Assembly (NCBI GenBank): GCA_029237695.1
Contig: CM055271.1
Location: 29,604,695-29,668,694, forward strand
Length of the DNA stretch: 64,000 nucleotides
Direction: 5' to 3'
Source: Conchocele bisecta
Lineage: Eukaryota; Mollusca; Bivalvia; Lucinida; Thyasiridae
Part shown: one piece after another, positions 55,004 through 64,000 of the stretch
Layout: the number at the start of each line of letters is the position of its first letter
How positions within the stretch are numbered: position 1 is the stretch's first letter
Notes under the pieces: generated by a model
Told to the model about the DNA's origin: nothing
The model's input: the letters and a program-made list of their open reading frames with translations, nothing else
Databases searched by the model: none
Translations under genes and position numbers: made by a program

Positions 55004-56221
55004 TGGGGTACTGTTTGTGTCACTTGAGTTCTTAGTAAGTATGGCTGACTGTATAGATAGATATGCCAGTAGAATGCTTTTGTTGTTGTTTTACTAACCA
55101 TGCTATTAACCAACAACTGTGCGAAAACAAATCATTTTCAGATTGTGTAGTCTACTAACAACTAACATTTAATAACAACTATGACACACTGCAACACGAC
55201 CGGGTTGGATAATTAACAAAGCATTTAATATACAAGTTGATATCTAATTGTATTCAGAAAGATGTACATATAGAATCCACTTGTGAGTCGTGACATAACT
55301 AGCCATCGATCTTGTACTGTATCTGATCATATACTAATTGTATACACCGCTGGCTCTATGGATTTTTTTATTTGCCTACTTTTTCAGTCTGCAACCATTA
55401 AATGGCATGTATATTTGTAAGAAATGTAACAAAAAATATTTGCCAACCGACCCACTTCTAAAATTTTGCGGTGGGTTACAGCAAAAAAACAATGATTAAG
55501 TGTGAACTTGTGCTGTTCTAGGATTCTATTTGCACGAAAGCCGACAGCATGCCAAGTTTATCAATTGTCTGAACCCACATTTACATTAAAGTTTTTAAAA
55601 CACTTATATCTTGGGACAGCGCTTCAATGGTCGACTTGAAACTTCACATACATGTTTATCATCCTCAAAATAATCATACTACCCGAATGCTGAAGGTCAA
55701 GGTCACATAAAGCCAACGGCATACTGACCTTCATACATCATACACTCTGTCCAATGCCTCGGCGGGCGCGACATGCTGGCCGCGGCCATCTAGTATATAT
55801 CTCAAATTGTCTGTTAACTTGCAGGTGCCTCTGGTGTGATGTTGGATGAGAATCAAGAACATGGCCCAAGTATGTAGAGTTTGAACAATGCAGTATATTT
55901 GTAGCCCCGGATAAAAGGCTGGGGCTACTATGGATTTGACGTCGCCTGCAGACACTCATCACTTTTGTGTTCAGTGCATAATTCAACTATTACATAGAAT
56001 ATTTTGACAAAACTTCTTACATACATATACGGTGTATCAGGCGTAAGAACGACAAATCTCGAATTACTAATTTTGGAGTTCTTGGCACCAGATCAGGATA
56101 TTGTGGATTTGGAGCTGCAAATTCATCTCTAAATTTATAATTTTCACCCATACCCCATTACAGACCTGTCACATAATTAATTACCTTGCTGTTAAATAAA
56201 TTGCAATCAATCAATTTACAG
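55004..56221. other. Non-coding spacer
   Basis: AT-rich. It contains a short self-complementary AGCCCCGGATAAAAGGCTGGGGCT motif region near 55902. No coding exon was recognised. Confidence 0.5.
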
Positions 56222-56992
56222 ACCTTACATTTGTTGGTGATGAGCATCTGGGTGTAAAAATCCTCCAGATGCACCTCAACAGATGCGAGGGTGCGTCAAG
56301 CAGCAGGGGAAAGCTGGGACTCCACCTTCTGGAGTTCTTTGTGACAAAGGACGAGTGTGCCACACTCAGTATGTACGGCAAACGCAAAGACAAGGTTGTC
56401 ATGGACACGAACAAGAGGCAAGCAATAAGATGTAGTTTAATCATCCCCACCTGCAGATCGATTACTTCATCAAAATTGCGTGGTAAAATCGACAGGACTT
56501 CATGGGCCATGAAACCACGAAACACAATCATAATCTACCAGTCCACATATTGACAACATTTATAATTCCCCAGACGCCTTAAACCATGTGTCATACTGAT
56601 TCTATCCAGGCAAGGTCTATCATGGCTCCATAAGAACAGGAATCCCCAATCGCTCAGTTAAACAATCAAATGATCAAAATATTTAAAATAACACGGACGA
56701 ACAAGGGGAGTACAACATAATTTCCATAAATTTATCATCAAGTTATTCATTCATTTGCAACGAGTCCGCAGGTTGATCAGCCAATGCAATACGCCTAGCA
56801 TTGGCAGAACATGGCTCGATTTTAATTTATAACGTTGATCATTTAACATTTCAGCTCACATCTTCAACCTGTATCCGGCTCCAAAGGAGGACCAGGAGGA
56901 GATATAGATGAAAGTGGTAGAGCTACCAATCTTAATGACAAAATACGTGCCATCAAGAACAATAAGTACACAAAAAAACAAGGAAATTCAAT
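56222..56992 (+). pseudogene. BEN-domain gene, last two exons
   Basis: Exon 56222-56431 follows CAATTTACAG and encodes LTFVGDEHLGVKILQMHLNR, then GKLGLHLLEFFVTKDECATL, SMYGKRK and NKRQAIR. These correspond to BEN landmarks: an initial hydrophobic helix, F-V/T-x-x-E, G-K/R and the final AIR. It ends in phase 1 at GTAGTT. Exon 56855-56992 (acceptor ACATTTCAG) continues SHIFNLYPAPKEDQ and, after a one-base shift near 56897, NLNDKIRAIKNNKYTKKQ. Without the shift a TAG at 56905 ends it early. It probably forms one gene with the exon at 53961. The role is likely DNA or chromatin binding. Confidence 0.65.
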
Positions 56993-58039
56993 TTAAATGA
57001 CATTAAAGTACAATGGAAAATAAATAAATACAGGCTTAATATATACAACAGCAACTTACACCAAGAAGCTCTGTATATGTGATTAATTGCTAGGCGATTA
57101 TGCTGGTCCTGATACCCAACACAGTGCAATTTATGTTGTAGTTTGCAGAGTACACATGCCTATATAGAGACGAAAATAAAATGTACAGGTTACACCACAA
57201 TTGGTATATACATGCCGACATGATGTCAATAGAGACACACATTTACGACCAATTACTCAACACATATTTATCCATTTCGGGACTCTATTAGGCATTGAAT
57301 AAAATAGTACTTTATTTAGTAAGATTTGGCTCTGGAATTTCGGAGTTTCGCACATAATTACTCCATAACTTTATGACATCGAAATTTAAAAGTCGGAGGT
57401 GCAGAATCCCCGAAAAAAGGTAAGGCAAAAAGGCGATGCGATGCAGTAACCAATAACACATATCGAAATATGTTTTTCCCCCAATAAACATATATTGGCA
57501 GCACATAAGAATCTTCTCCTAAGACAACGATTATCATGCTTTTGTCAAATTATGTTGTTTTTTGTCAAGAATTATTGGTGTCTGTGCACATTTGTTCTAC
57601 TTCTTAATAAAAGCATGTTTCAGCAGCACATGAGAATCGTATCCTAAGACTATTTTTTACGTCTCCTGTTGGGGATATTTTACCATCTCGCGTTCTAGCG
57701 ATATCGAGCATAGGTTGATCGCTCAAATGCGAAGTATGATCGCGAGCTTGCGAGACGAAAATACGCGTTTCTATCGTATTCAATCTTGCTTTTTCGCAAC
57801 TTCGCCCACAGATGGAAGATCACGCATTTTTGCTTCAGCGATCTGCATCAACACGCATGAGCAAAACTAACCCGAATGTTCTGTCTATAACACAGGGTAA
57901 GTCGCCCTGCGCTACCTGCGTTTTGTAATTCGGGTGACAGCAAAATATATTAGGAGACGCAGCTATCGAGACCTTCACCTGTAACAATTACCACGCGCGT
58001 GTTATGAAAAATCGATACGTGGAGAAATGTGTTGAAAGG
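56993..58039. other. No recognisable gene
   Basis: AT-rich DNA with short ORFs. The stretch 57680-57960 is richer in CG-containing words (ATCGCTC, GCGAGC) but shows no repeat unit or coding frame. Confidence 0.5.
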
Positions 58040-58135
58040 TGACCAAACACACAGGCATTCGGTGTGTTTCGGCTTTTATCGGTATAACCATATCGATGAA
58101 AGCCGAAACACGCCGAATGCCTGTGACCAAACACA
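58040..58135. repeat. Hairpin inside a short direct repeat
   Basis: CAGGCATTCGGTGTGTTTCG pairs with its near-complement ending at 58123. GTGACCAAACACACA occurs on both outer sides (58040 and about 58121). A small foldback element with what looks like flanking duplication. Confidence 0.75.
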
Positions 58136-58454
58136 CAACGATGTTTGTTAACACGGATATTCCCCGGATATGTGTCACAAAATTGACATTACTTGGTGTC
58201 AACATTGTTACATTTACACGGTTGATAGGAAATAGCAGCAAATAGGTAATTTGTCTGTGATATCAAAAATCTGTCCAGAACCGATAAACTGAAAATTTTA
58301 GAAGCCCTGTGCCGTATATATATATGAAGTTGCCAAGCAAGGATTAAATATCATGGTTATGTCACTGACGATTTTCGTAAGTACCAATTGCATGTTAAGC
58401 TATACATGGTTTGATAATTAAAACAGGTGATGTTACCATTATGGCATGTTAAAT

Positions 58455-58790
58455 GTGGGATCCCAGATAATCCTGGTTGGATACATACTGGGATCCCGGT
58501 GGGATATTCACCTGGATTTAGTGGGATCTCACTTAATCCCAGAATGTTCTCCCGCTGGGATGGTAAGTGGGATCCCGGTTGTATCCCGGTGGGATATAAG
58601 CGGAATATTAACCGAGATTAAGTGGGATCCCACTTAACATACCGGCGGGAGAACTTTCCGGGATTAAATGGGATCCCACTAAATCCCGGTGGGATATAAG
58701 TGGGATCCCGGTGGGACATTAACCGGGATCCCACTTAATCCCAACATTTTCTCCCGCCGGGATGTTAAGTGGGATCCCGGTATTTTTTCT
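58455..58790. repeat. GGATCC palindromic array
   Basis: Units such as AAGTGGGATCCCGGTGGGAT and their complements (ATCCCACTTAATCCC) alternate, giving many GGATCC palindromes. It resembles in design the CCTAGG and GCTAGC arrays at the left of the window. It ends directly before a BEN-like exon. Confidence 0.85.
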
Positions 58791-58794
58791 ATAG

Positions 58795-58945
58795 GGTAGG
58801 CCACATATTCAGCCACTACCACATGTACAAGAATCCTGGAGAAAAGCCCTGCGAATGGGAGAAGCTGGTGCTTGTGATTAATGACAAAATAAGAAAAGTA
58901 AGAAAACAAAAAACAAACAACAAAAATCCTGGCGAGGAGCAATAA
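58795..58945 (+). CDS. BEN-domain terminal exon
   Basis: The acceptor TTTTTTCTATAG precedes VGHIFSHYHMYKNPGEKPCE and WEKLVLVINDKIRKVRKQK, closing at TAA (58943-58945). The pattern HIF-x-x-Y, W-x-x-L-x-x-x-IN-x-K-x-R is the C-terminal end of a BEN domain. It is parallel to the exon at 56855, but the splice phase differs, so it is not an alternative to it. The upstream exons were not found. Confidence 0.6.
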
Positions 58946-59034
58946 TTAATAGTTTAAACACAGCTCCAGCTAATGTGAGTAATTTTGTCAACTTTAGGGG
59001 AAATTTTGTTATTTCTCCACCAAAAATAGAATTT

Positions 59035-59092
59035 TGTGAGTGCTTGAGAATCGTCTTATTGAGACGATTCTAAAGCACTCACAAACTGCCAT
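59035..59092. repeat. Short hairpin
   Basis: TTTGTGAGTGCTTGAGAATC pairs with GATTCTAAAGCACTCACAAA around a short turn, with two mismatched positions. Confidence 0.8.
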
Positions 59093-59559
59093 TTTTAGTA
59101 AATACCACAAAAATTATTGTTTCCACATATCGCATTTTGAACAGTATCCTCTATATATTGTCAAACTTGCACAAACGGAACTTTTTAGAGCCATTTAACC
59201 TTATTGCTGTTGTTTACAATTATTGCCATATTGTTTGTATTACTTGATTACATAAATTGGTCCGAAACTTCCAGGATACGAAAATAAAAAACAATTGTTT
59301 CTTCAGACTTTCGTCAAAACAAAGATGGATACTCGATATTTACATTTACAAATCGGGCCGTGTTTGGTCTTGAATTAAATAGCGAAAAACATGCCGCTAT
59401 TATCCATTGAAGACTTAAATCGATTGATGCGGCTGTAATTGATCATTGATCAATAATCATTGAAAATTGCCGATTAATCTTCGCTAATTGGAGTACACGT
59501 TTAGTGACAAACCAATTTACACACCGTATTATCGGCACATAGGCCACGCAGACTGATCA

Positions 59560-59702
59560 GGTGACCAGCGTAGGCCCAGTTCAGTCAGCGTATTTTTCAT
59601 TGTTCCGGTTAGTGAAAAACCTCTAAAAACCGGAAACCTCTCTAAACCAGACTTTTTGTCCGGTCCGGTGGGTGTCCGGTATTCGGAGTTTCTACTGTAT
59701 TG
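59560..59702. mobile_element. Possible pogo/Tigger-type transposon end
   Basis: Read on the minus strand from 59702, the sequence starts CAGTAGAAACTCCGAATACC and continues with repeated CCGGACA and AACCGG words and GAGGTTTCCGG, typical of pogo-like termini. The other end was not found. No transposase. Confidence 0.45.
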
Positions 59703-59949
59703 GTCCGAAACGTCCAGGGTACGAAGCTTGTGAGTGACCAAAAAACAGCGCCTGGTAGTATTTATAAACAACAACAACCACAACTCTGCGATTTTTTTGT
59801 TTTTGTTTCATTTTATTTTTAGAAAATTGAGTGCGTCTTAAGCTATAGCCCCATGTAGACATTTTTCCCCAGATTTTAGAGTGAAAATAGGGGTGCGTGA
59901 TTGCGACCAATACTCGGCAGAATACGGTATAGCAATCCAGATAATAATA

Positions 59950-61215
59950 GGATTGAGTAGTCGACCGGAGATCGAGGACTACTGGGGACCGATTGGCTCA
60001 CTAAGAATGGTATTTGCGAAGTCATGTCCCGAAATAGATACGAGCTACTAACATCATTCCTTCATTTCAATAACACCGACAACCGCATACCAAGAGGGCA
60101 ACAAGGCTATGATGCGCTGTTCAAGATTTCGGCCAATGTTCGACATTGTCGACCCAATCTACAGCAGTCTACAGACTTGACCGGGATTTTGGCCCTAGAT
60201 GAACCCATGATTAAATTCAAAGGGCGTATCTTTTTCCGCCAGTATATGCCAGCGAAACCTACAAAATGGGGAATTAAGGCTTTCACGCTTTGTGAAAGTA
60301 ATTCTAGTTATGCCTTGAAGATGCTAATTTACACCGGCAAAGGTACATTTCCCGTGGAAGCAAACTCTCCACTGACAATGACAGAGCAGGTTGTAACAAG
60401 ATTAACAGAAAATGTTCAACATCAGGGACATATACTTTACACAGACAACTACTACACATCTCCCAATCTATTCATGGCACTGAAACAGAAAGGGATAGGT
60501 GCATGTGGGACAGTTTGTGCCAATCGGAAGAATATGCCACGTGACATCTGGCCAGTTGCACTTAACTAAAGGTGACACACCCGTGTTCAGGAAAACAACA
60601 AACGATGACCTTGTAACGTGCGTCATGATGGACACAAAGCGTGTCCAGTTTTTAAGTTCAGTGCATACAGACTTAACAATTGATAAGTCAATCAGGTCGA
60701 AGAATACAGAAGATGGACAGGACAGCGCACAATTGAAAAGTCAGTAATGGGAGACAACTATAACAAGCACATGAATGGTGTAGATATTTTTTATCAGAAG
60801 CTTGGCACATATGCATACCCCCACAAATTGGCAAAGTGGTACGTGACCTTGTTTCACTGTGTTCGCGAGGTGGCATTAGTAAATGGATATATTATCTTCA
60901 AAAAAGATTCCACAGATAGAAATGAGAAGCCAGTTTCCACTACAAACTTCCGGGAAAATGTTACTGAAGGACGATTAGAGAACTAGAACATGCCCAGTTA
61001 CGTGCGGGCCCATTCGGCAAAGAATGTGAAACTGGGACGCTTGACGGAATGGCACTTCTCAGGGCAGCATGAAGATAAGAAGCACCGTCCCGACTGTGTC
61101 GTGTGCAGCAACAGGAGAACACCTGGTTGGAACATTTCATTGTATCGAGTGCCAACTACCAATGTGCCCAGCACTCTGCTTCAAGGTTTATCACACATGT
61201 CGAGACTTAAAACTT
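59950..61215 (+). pseudogene. piggyBac transposase (PGBD4-like), 5'-truncated
   Basis: It starts mid-domain (IEDYWGPIGSLRMVFAK) and continues RYELLTSFLHFNNTDNRIPR. The first Asp is in LALDEPMIKFKGRIFFRQYM, the second in LYTDNYYTSPNLFMALKQKG and the third in NKHMNGVDIFYQKLGTYAYP. The C-terminal Cys/His cluster (CVVCSNRRTPG, then FHCIECQLPMCPALC) is present near 61095-61190. All three catalytic Asp remain. Frameshifts near 60550, 60715 and 60985-61060 break it. It is distinct from the transposases at 22986 and 63240 and closer to the remnant at 21440. Confidence 0.85.
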
Positions 61216-61255
61216 GCGGCTGCCAAACAGATCTACAAGTTCATTTGGTTTAAGT

Positions 61256-61503
61256 TCAAAAGTGTGAAATACAATTTTGCTATGTTCTACGTGGCAAAAT
61301 TGACCTATGCAAGTGCCAAGTCGGAATTAGATTACAAAGAATCAAAATGCCCAAATAGTCACAATTGAAGGTAAATTTACAAGCTGAATTTGGTAGAAGT
61401 AAAATTCAATTTTGCTATGTTCTACATATCAAAGTTGACCATTGCAAATACCAAGTCCGAATTAGATTTCAAAGAATCAAAATTCCCAAATGGACTCAAC
61501 TGG
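61256..61503. repeat. About 145-bp tandem duplication
   Basis: AATTTTGCTATGTTCTACGT and TCGGAATTAGATTACAAAGA recur as AATTTTGCTATGTTCTACAT and TCCGAATTAGATTTCAAAGA. Two units follow the transposase; they are probably its 3' flank. Confidence 0.75.
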
Positions 61504-62042
61504 AAATTTAGGCTGTCGTGGATATGTATAAGCATTGCGCATTGTAAAAAAAAAGTGTCGTAGAAATGTCGCTGATGTGAAAAGGTGTTGTATAATTATG
61601 TTGTACATTAGATAATTATTTCATCAATAATTGGAATAACTAGTACGATGGATGGAAAAATTCCACCTATGGCATCGGGGTTATGTCATATAAACTCTAG
61701 GTTTGACACCAACAGGTGTCCGGTGGTCCAAGACCACTAGATTTTCAGCAGGATTTCCTGAATTTCCAAGCTGACTATGGCAAGGAGTCCTTCAGACACC
61801 CTAAGAATATAGAAAACAAGAAATGTGACAAATTGGTTAACCAAAAAGTGTGACGGACGGACGGACGGACAGACGGACAGTCCAAACACTATATGCCACC
61901 CGTTTCTTCGAAACCCGGTGGCATAAAAAACTATTGTCCTTGTATGTAGGGACAAAAAGCTTGTGTTGATCCAGACGTGCCTTGCTAAAATGGAAACCAT
62001 CATGAAATAGGTCAATGCCATCACACAAACAAATAATTTTAG
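61504..62042. other. Spacer with exon fragment
   Basis: TCCAAGACCACTAGATTTTCAGCAGG (61728-61755) matches the end of the exon at 27487 but runs on without a donor. The rest includes a CCGTCCGT-type low-complexity patch near 61855-61880. Confidence 0.5.
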
Positions 62043-62176
62043 CCCTCCCACAGAGAAGCAACAAGACCAGACCAGCTACCAACCACAGCCAGGGTATCCA
62101 AATTCCTATGACCAGGGCGGATGGTTGCAACCTCTCTATCAACAATTTTCTTCCCAGAACGACAACTTTCATCAAG
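62043..62176 (+). CDS. Gln/Tyr/Pro-rich exon of the BEN-family gene
   Basis: Acceptor TAATTTTAG and donor GTATTT bound a 134-nt exon. The frame containing EKQQDQTSYQPQPGYPNSYD and QGGWLQPLYQQFSSQND is low-complexity and prion-like. A degraded relative lies at about 29040-29125 in the BEN gene. It may encode a disordered linker in the protein family. No adjacent exons are evident apart from the fragment at 61728. Confidence 0.5.
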
Positions 62177-62355
62177 GTATTTACCCCCTCTGTATAGGCC
62201 AATGCTTGAAAACAGTGTAGGTCCAGATGAGCTAGCTGATAATGATCCGTCTCATCAAGACCTGAATTGTTTGCAAGTATTTTCACATTTAAGAGGGATA
62301 AACACGCTATTAGAATGGATTAGCTTGAACTTCATTTTCTGATAAATTTATTAGT

Positions 62356-62515
62356 CAGGGCCCGGTTGTTCAAAACATCCGTTAGCTTAACGGACTGTTA
62401 AATCCTTAACTGAATGATTAAAATCTCTGTTTTAACAGAGATTTTAACCATTCAGTTAAGGATTTAACAGTCCGTTAAGGATTTAACAGTCCGTGTTTTG
62501 AACAACCGGGCCCTG
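62356..62515. mobile_element. 160-bp foldback MITE (CAGGGCCCGGTTG termini)
   Basis: The ends are CAGGGCCCGGTTGTTCAAAA and its complement. The arms meet at TCTGTTTTAACAGA. One arm has an extra GGATTTAACAGTCCGT unit. It is a palindromic element of a type common in marine invertebrates. Confidence 0.9.
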
Positions 62516-62782
62516 AATGTGAGGATACAATGTAGCAGATTCCATCTCAGATATGTAGTTCTAAGATATAAACGAGTTAATTCAGTTATAAAATAACAAT
62601 GATATAAAAACAAGTAAAATTTGATGTATTAATTTCAACCTCGTAATCGGGAATATGGACATCAATTGTGTACTCTAAAAAATTAACTACCATTTACTAT
62701 AGTTGGAAAGTTATTTTTGCACCTTTTTGATAGACTGAAAACAGTGTATGAGCAGTTAAGATCACTGAGATTATCAATCTCT

Positions 62783-63053
62783 GTAGCCGATTTCACCAAC
62801 ATTGTGAAGTACACTTATCTAGCAAAGTATACTTTGAGGGAGAAATTTTCAATTTTAGGATAAATTTAATAATTGTTATTATACTGAATTTATTACATTA
62901 TCACAGCCATTATGGCTGTGATAATGTAATAAATTCAGTATAATAATTCTGCATACTTTTAATCATCAAATATATGCAGTCGTTAGTTCTATATGACATA
63001 ATGCATTTCGGGAAAAATAAATGATTACTCCCTCAAAGTATACTTTGATAGAA
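62783..63053. mobile_element. Palindrome-core MITE, right end truncated
   Basis: The left end is GTAGCCGATTTCACCAACAT, with core palindrome at about 62877-62947. The right end stops inside the terminal repeat (CTCAAAGTATACTTTGATAG). It belongs to the same family as 31503 and 54712. Confidence 0.88.
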
Positions 63054-63239
63054 AACACGTATGTAAACTGAACGCTGATTGGCTGAATGTTCTGAATTCC
63101 CATAAATATATTCTTGTTCGACGAATGAAAATAATGATTACTGATGTCGTTGGTATTTTACACAAAGGTCATAAATTATATTTAGCTGCTAAAGTGGTTT
63201 TCCGCACTCGAGGAGTCACAATCTCTTTGTGAAAACAAA

Positions 63240-64000
63240 ATGGCTGACGCATTTCTTGGCAACAGCGATAGTTCAGATTTCGAGGGATTCTCCGAGAATG
63301 ATACGACAATACGGGATCGACAAGACTCTGATCAGGAAGAAATTGGATCGGACATCAGTGTTAGTCCAGTCTCCAGTCCAAATATATCCGATGTGGACTT
63401 GTCAGATGAGGAAACGGATGATGAACGAGACGACGATACCGCGGAATGGAGTTCAAATTTACGGACGTACCCAATCTCGGCATTTGATGACAGCAATGTC
63501 GGACCGACGTTTGAAATGGGACCGACAAAAAATGAACGGGATTCTTCCACAAATTTTTGCCAGAGGCCGTACTTGAAGCAATCGTGGTTGAAACCAACAA
63601 TTATGCCCGCAGACTGCAACAGGAAAAGCCAGATCCAAAATGGTATACAACATCTGCTGAGGAATTGTGTGTATATTTTGGCATCATGTTTGTGCTGAGC
63701 ATTGTGCAGTTGCCAACATTCAGCATGGCATGGAAAACTGTCAAATATTTCCATGTTCCGGGCATTGCCGACATCATGACTCGTCAGCGATTTGAGCAAT
63801 TGTCGAAATATTTCCACGTGAATGACACCCGCCAGAATCCAGCCCGCCACCAGCAAGGACATGATAAACTGTGTCATGTTCGTCCGGTATATGATGCAGT
63901 TCTACAAGAATGCAAAGCCCTCTACAATCCAACGATGAACCAATCTATTGATGAAGGCATGGTAGCATTCAAGGGTCGGCTGTCCTTCAGACAATATCTA
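63240..64000 (+). pseudogene. piggyBac transposase, runs off the window
   Basis: The ATG at 63240 (MADAFLGNSDSSDFEGFSEN) opens an acidic N-terminus like that of the gene at 22986. After a one-base shift near 63541 the domain reads FFHKFLPEAVLEAIVVETNN, then YFGIMFVLSIVQLPTFSMAW, HVNDTRQNPARHQQGHDKLC and the first Asp motif SIDEGMVAFKGRLSFRQYL at the window edge. It has no intron before SIDEG, unlike the gene at 22986. The remaining two Asp motifs lie beyond the window. The left terminus was not identified. Confidence 0.85.

Overview
The window is eukaryotic nuclear DNA, AT-rich and gene-poor. It is most likely from a bivalve mollusc, probably a heterodont clam. The evidence is the presence of GT-AG introns, a dense and nested load of DNA transposons and tyrosine-recombinase retroelements, satellite-like arrays of 60-215 bp, and dispersed sequences such as ACAAGAGGGCCAT and ACAAGAGCTCCGCGGAGC, which I associate with bivalve genomes. 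The species call is an inference. No rRNA, confident tRNA, CRISPR or operon-like gene layout was seen.

Layout. 0.2-12.4 kb: a 2.04 kb sequence occurs as two direct copies flanking an 8.1 kb block. The block has short inverted ends and subterminal CCTAGG arrays, and holds a broken multi-exon gene and a 500 N assembly gap. 12.4-19.4 kb: tandem arrays, a piggyBac remnant and a MITE. 19.4-20.2 kb: two isolated exons. 21.4-25.8 kb: a piggyBac remnant, then a complete piggyBac element with TTAA target duplication, matching termini and one intron. 26.6-40.2 kb: a multi-exon host-type gene with a Tudor/MBT-like first exon, a Pro/Gln-rich coiled-coil exon and a C-terminal BEN domain. Tyrosine-recombinase fragments lie within it. 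Its BEN exon is split by a 6.6 kb terminal-inverted-repeat (TIR) transposon (32985-39571) that encodes zinc-finger, FEN/PIN-like nuclease and Cys-rich CXC-like regions. 40.2-50.7 kb: a nest, with a tyrosine-recombinase gene followed by a piggyBac interrupted by a full-length DIRS element. The DIRS element has inverted terminal repeats and an internal complementary region. 50.7-59 kb: degenerate repeats, a DDE-type transposase gene joined to a duplicated BEN-gene exon, and BEN-domain exons. 59-64 kb: two more piggyBac genes, exon fragments and MITEs; the last gene runs off the end.

How it fits together: the host component is a family of BEN-domain genes, present mostly as partial copies. Almost everything else is mobile DNA inserted into or between them. 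Many open frames are broken by single-base shifts but rarely by nonsense codons, so some breaks may be assembly indels rather than decay. The most unusual items are the TIR element with FEN-like motifs and frame-restoring TA insertion, the DIRS with its complete terminal architecture, and the piggyBac whose intron is built from repeat units that each carry a donor-like site.
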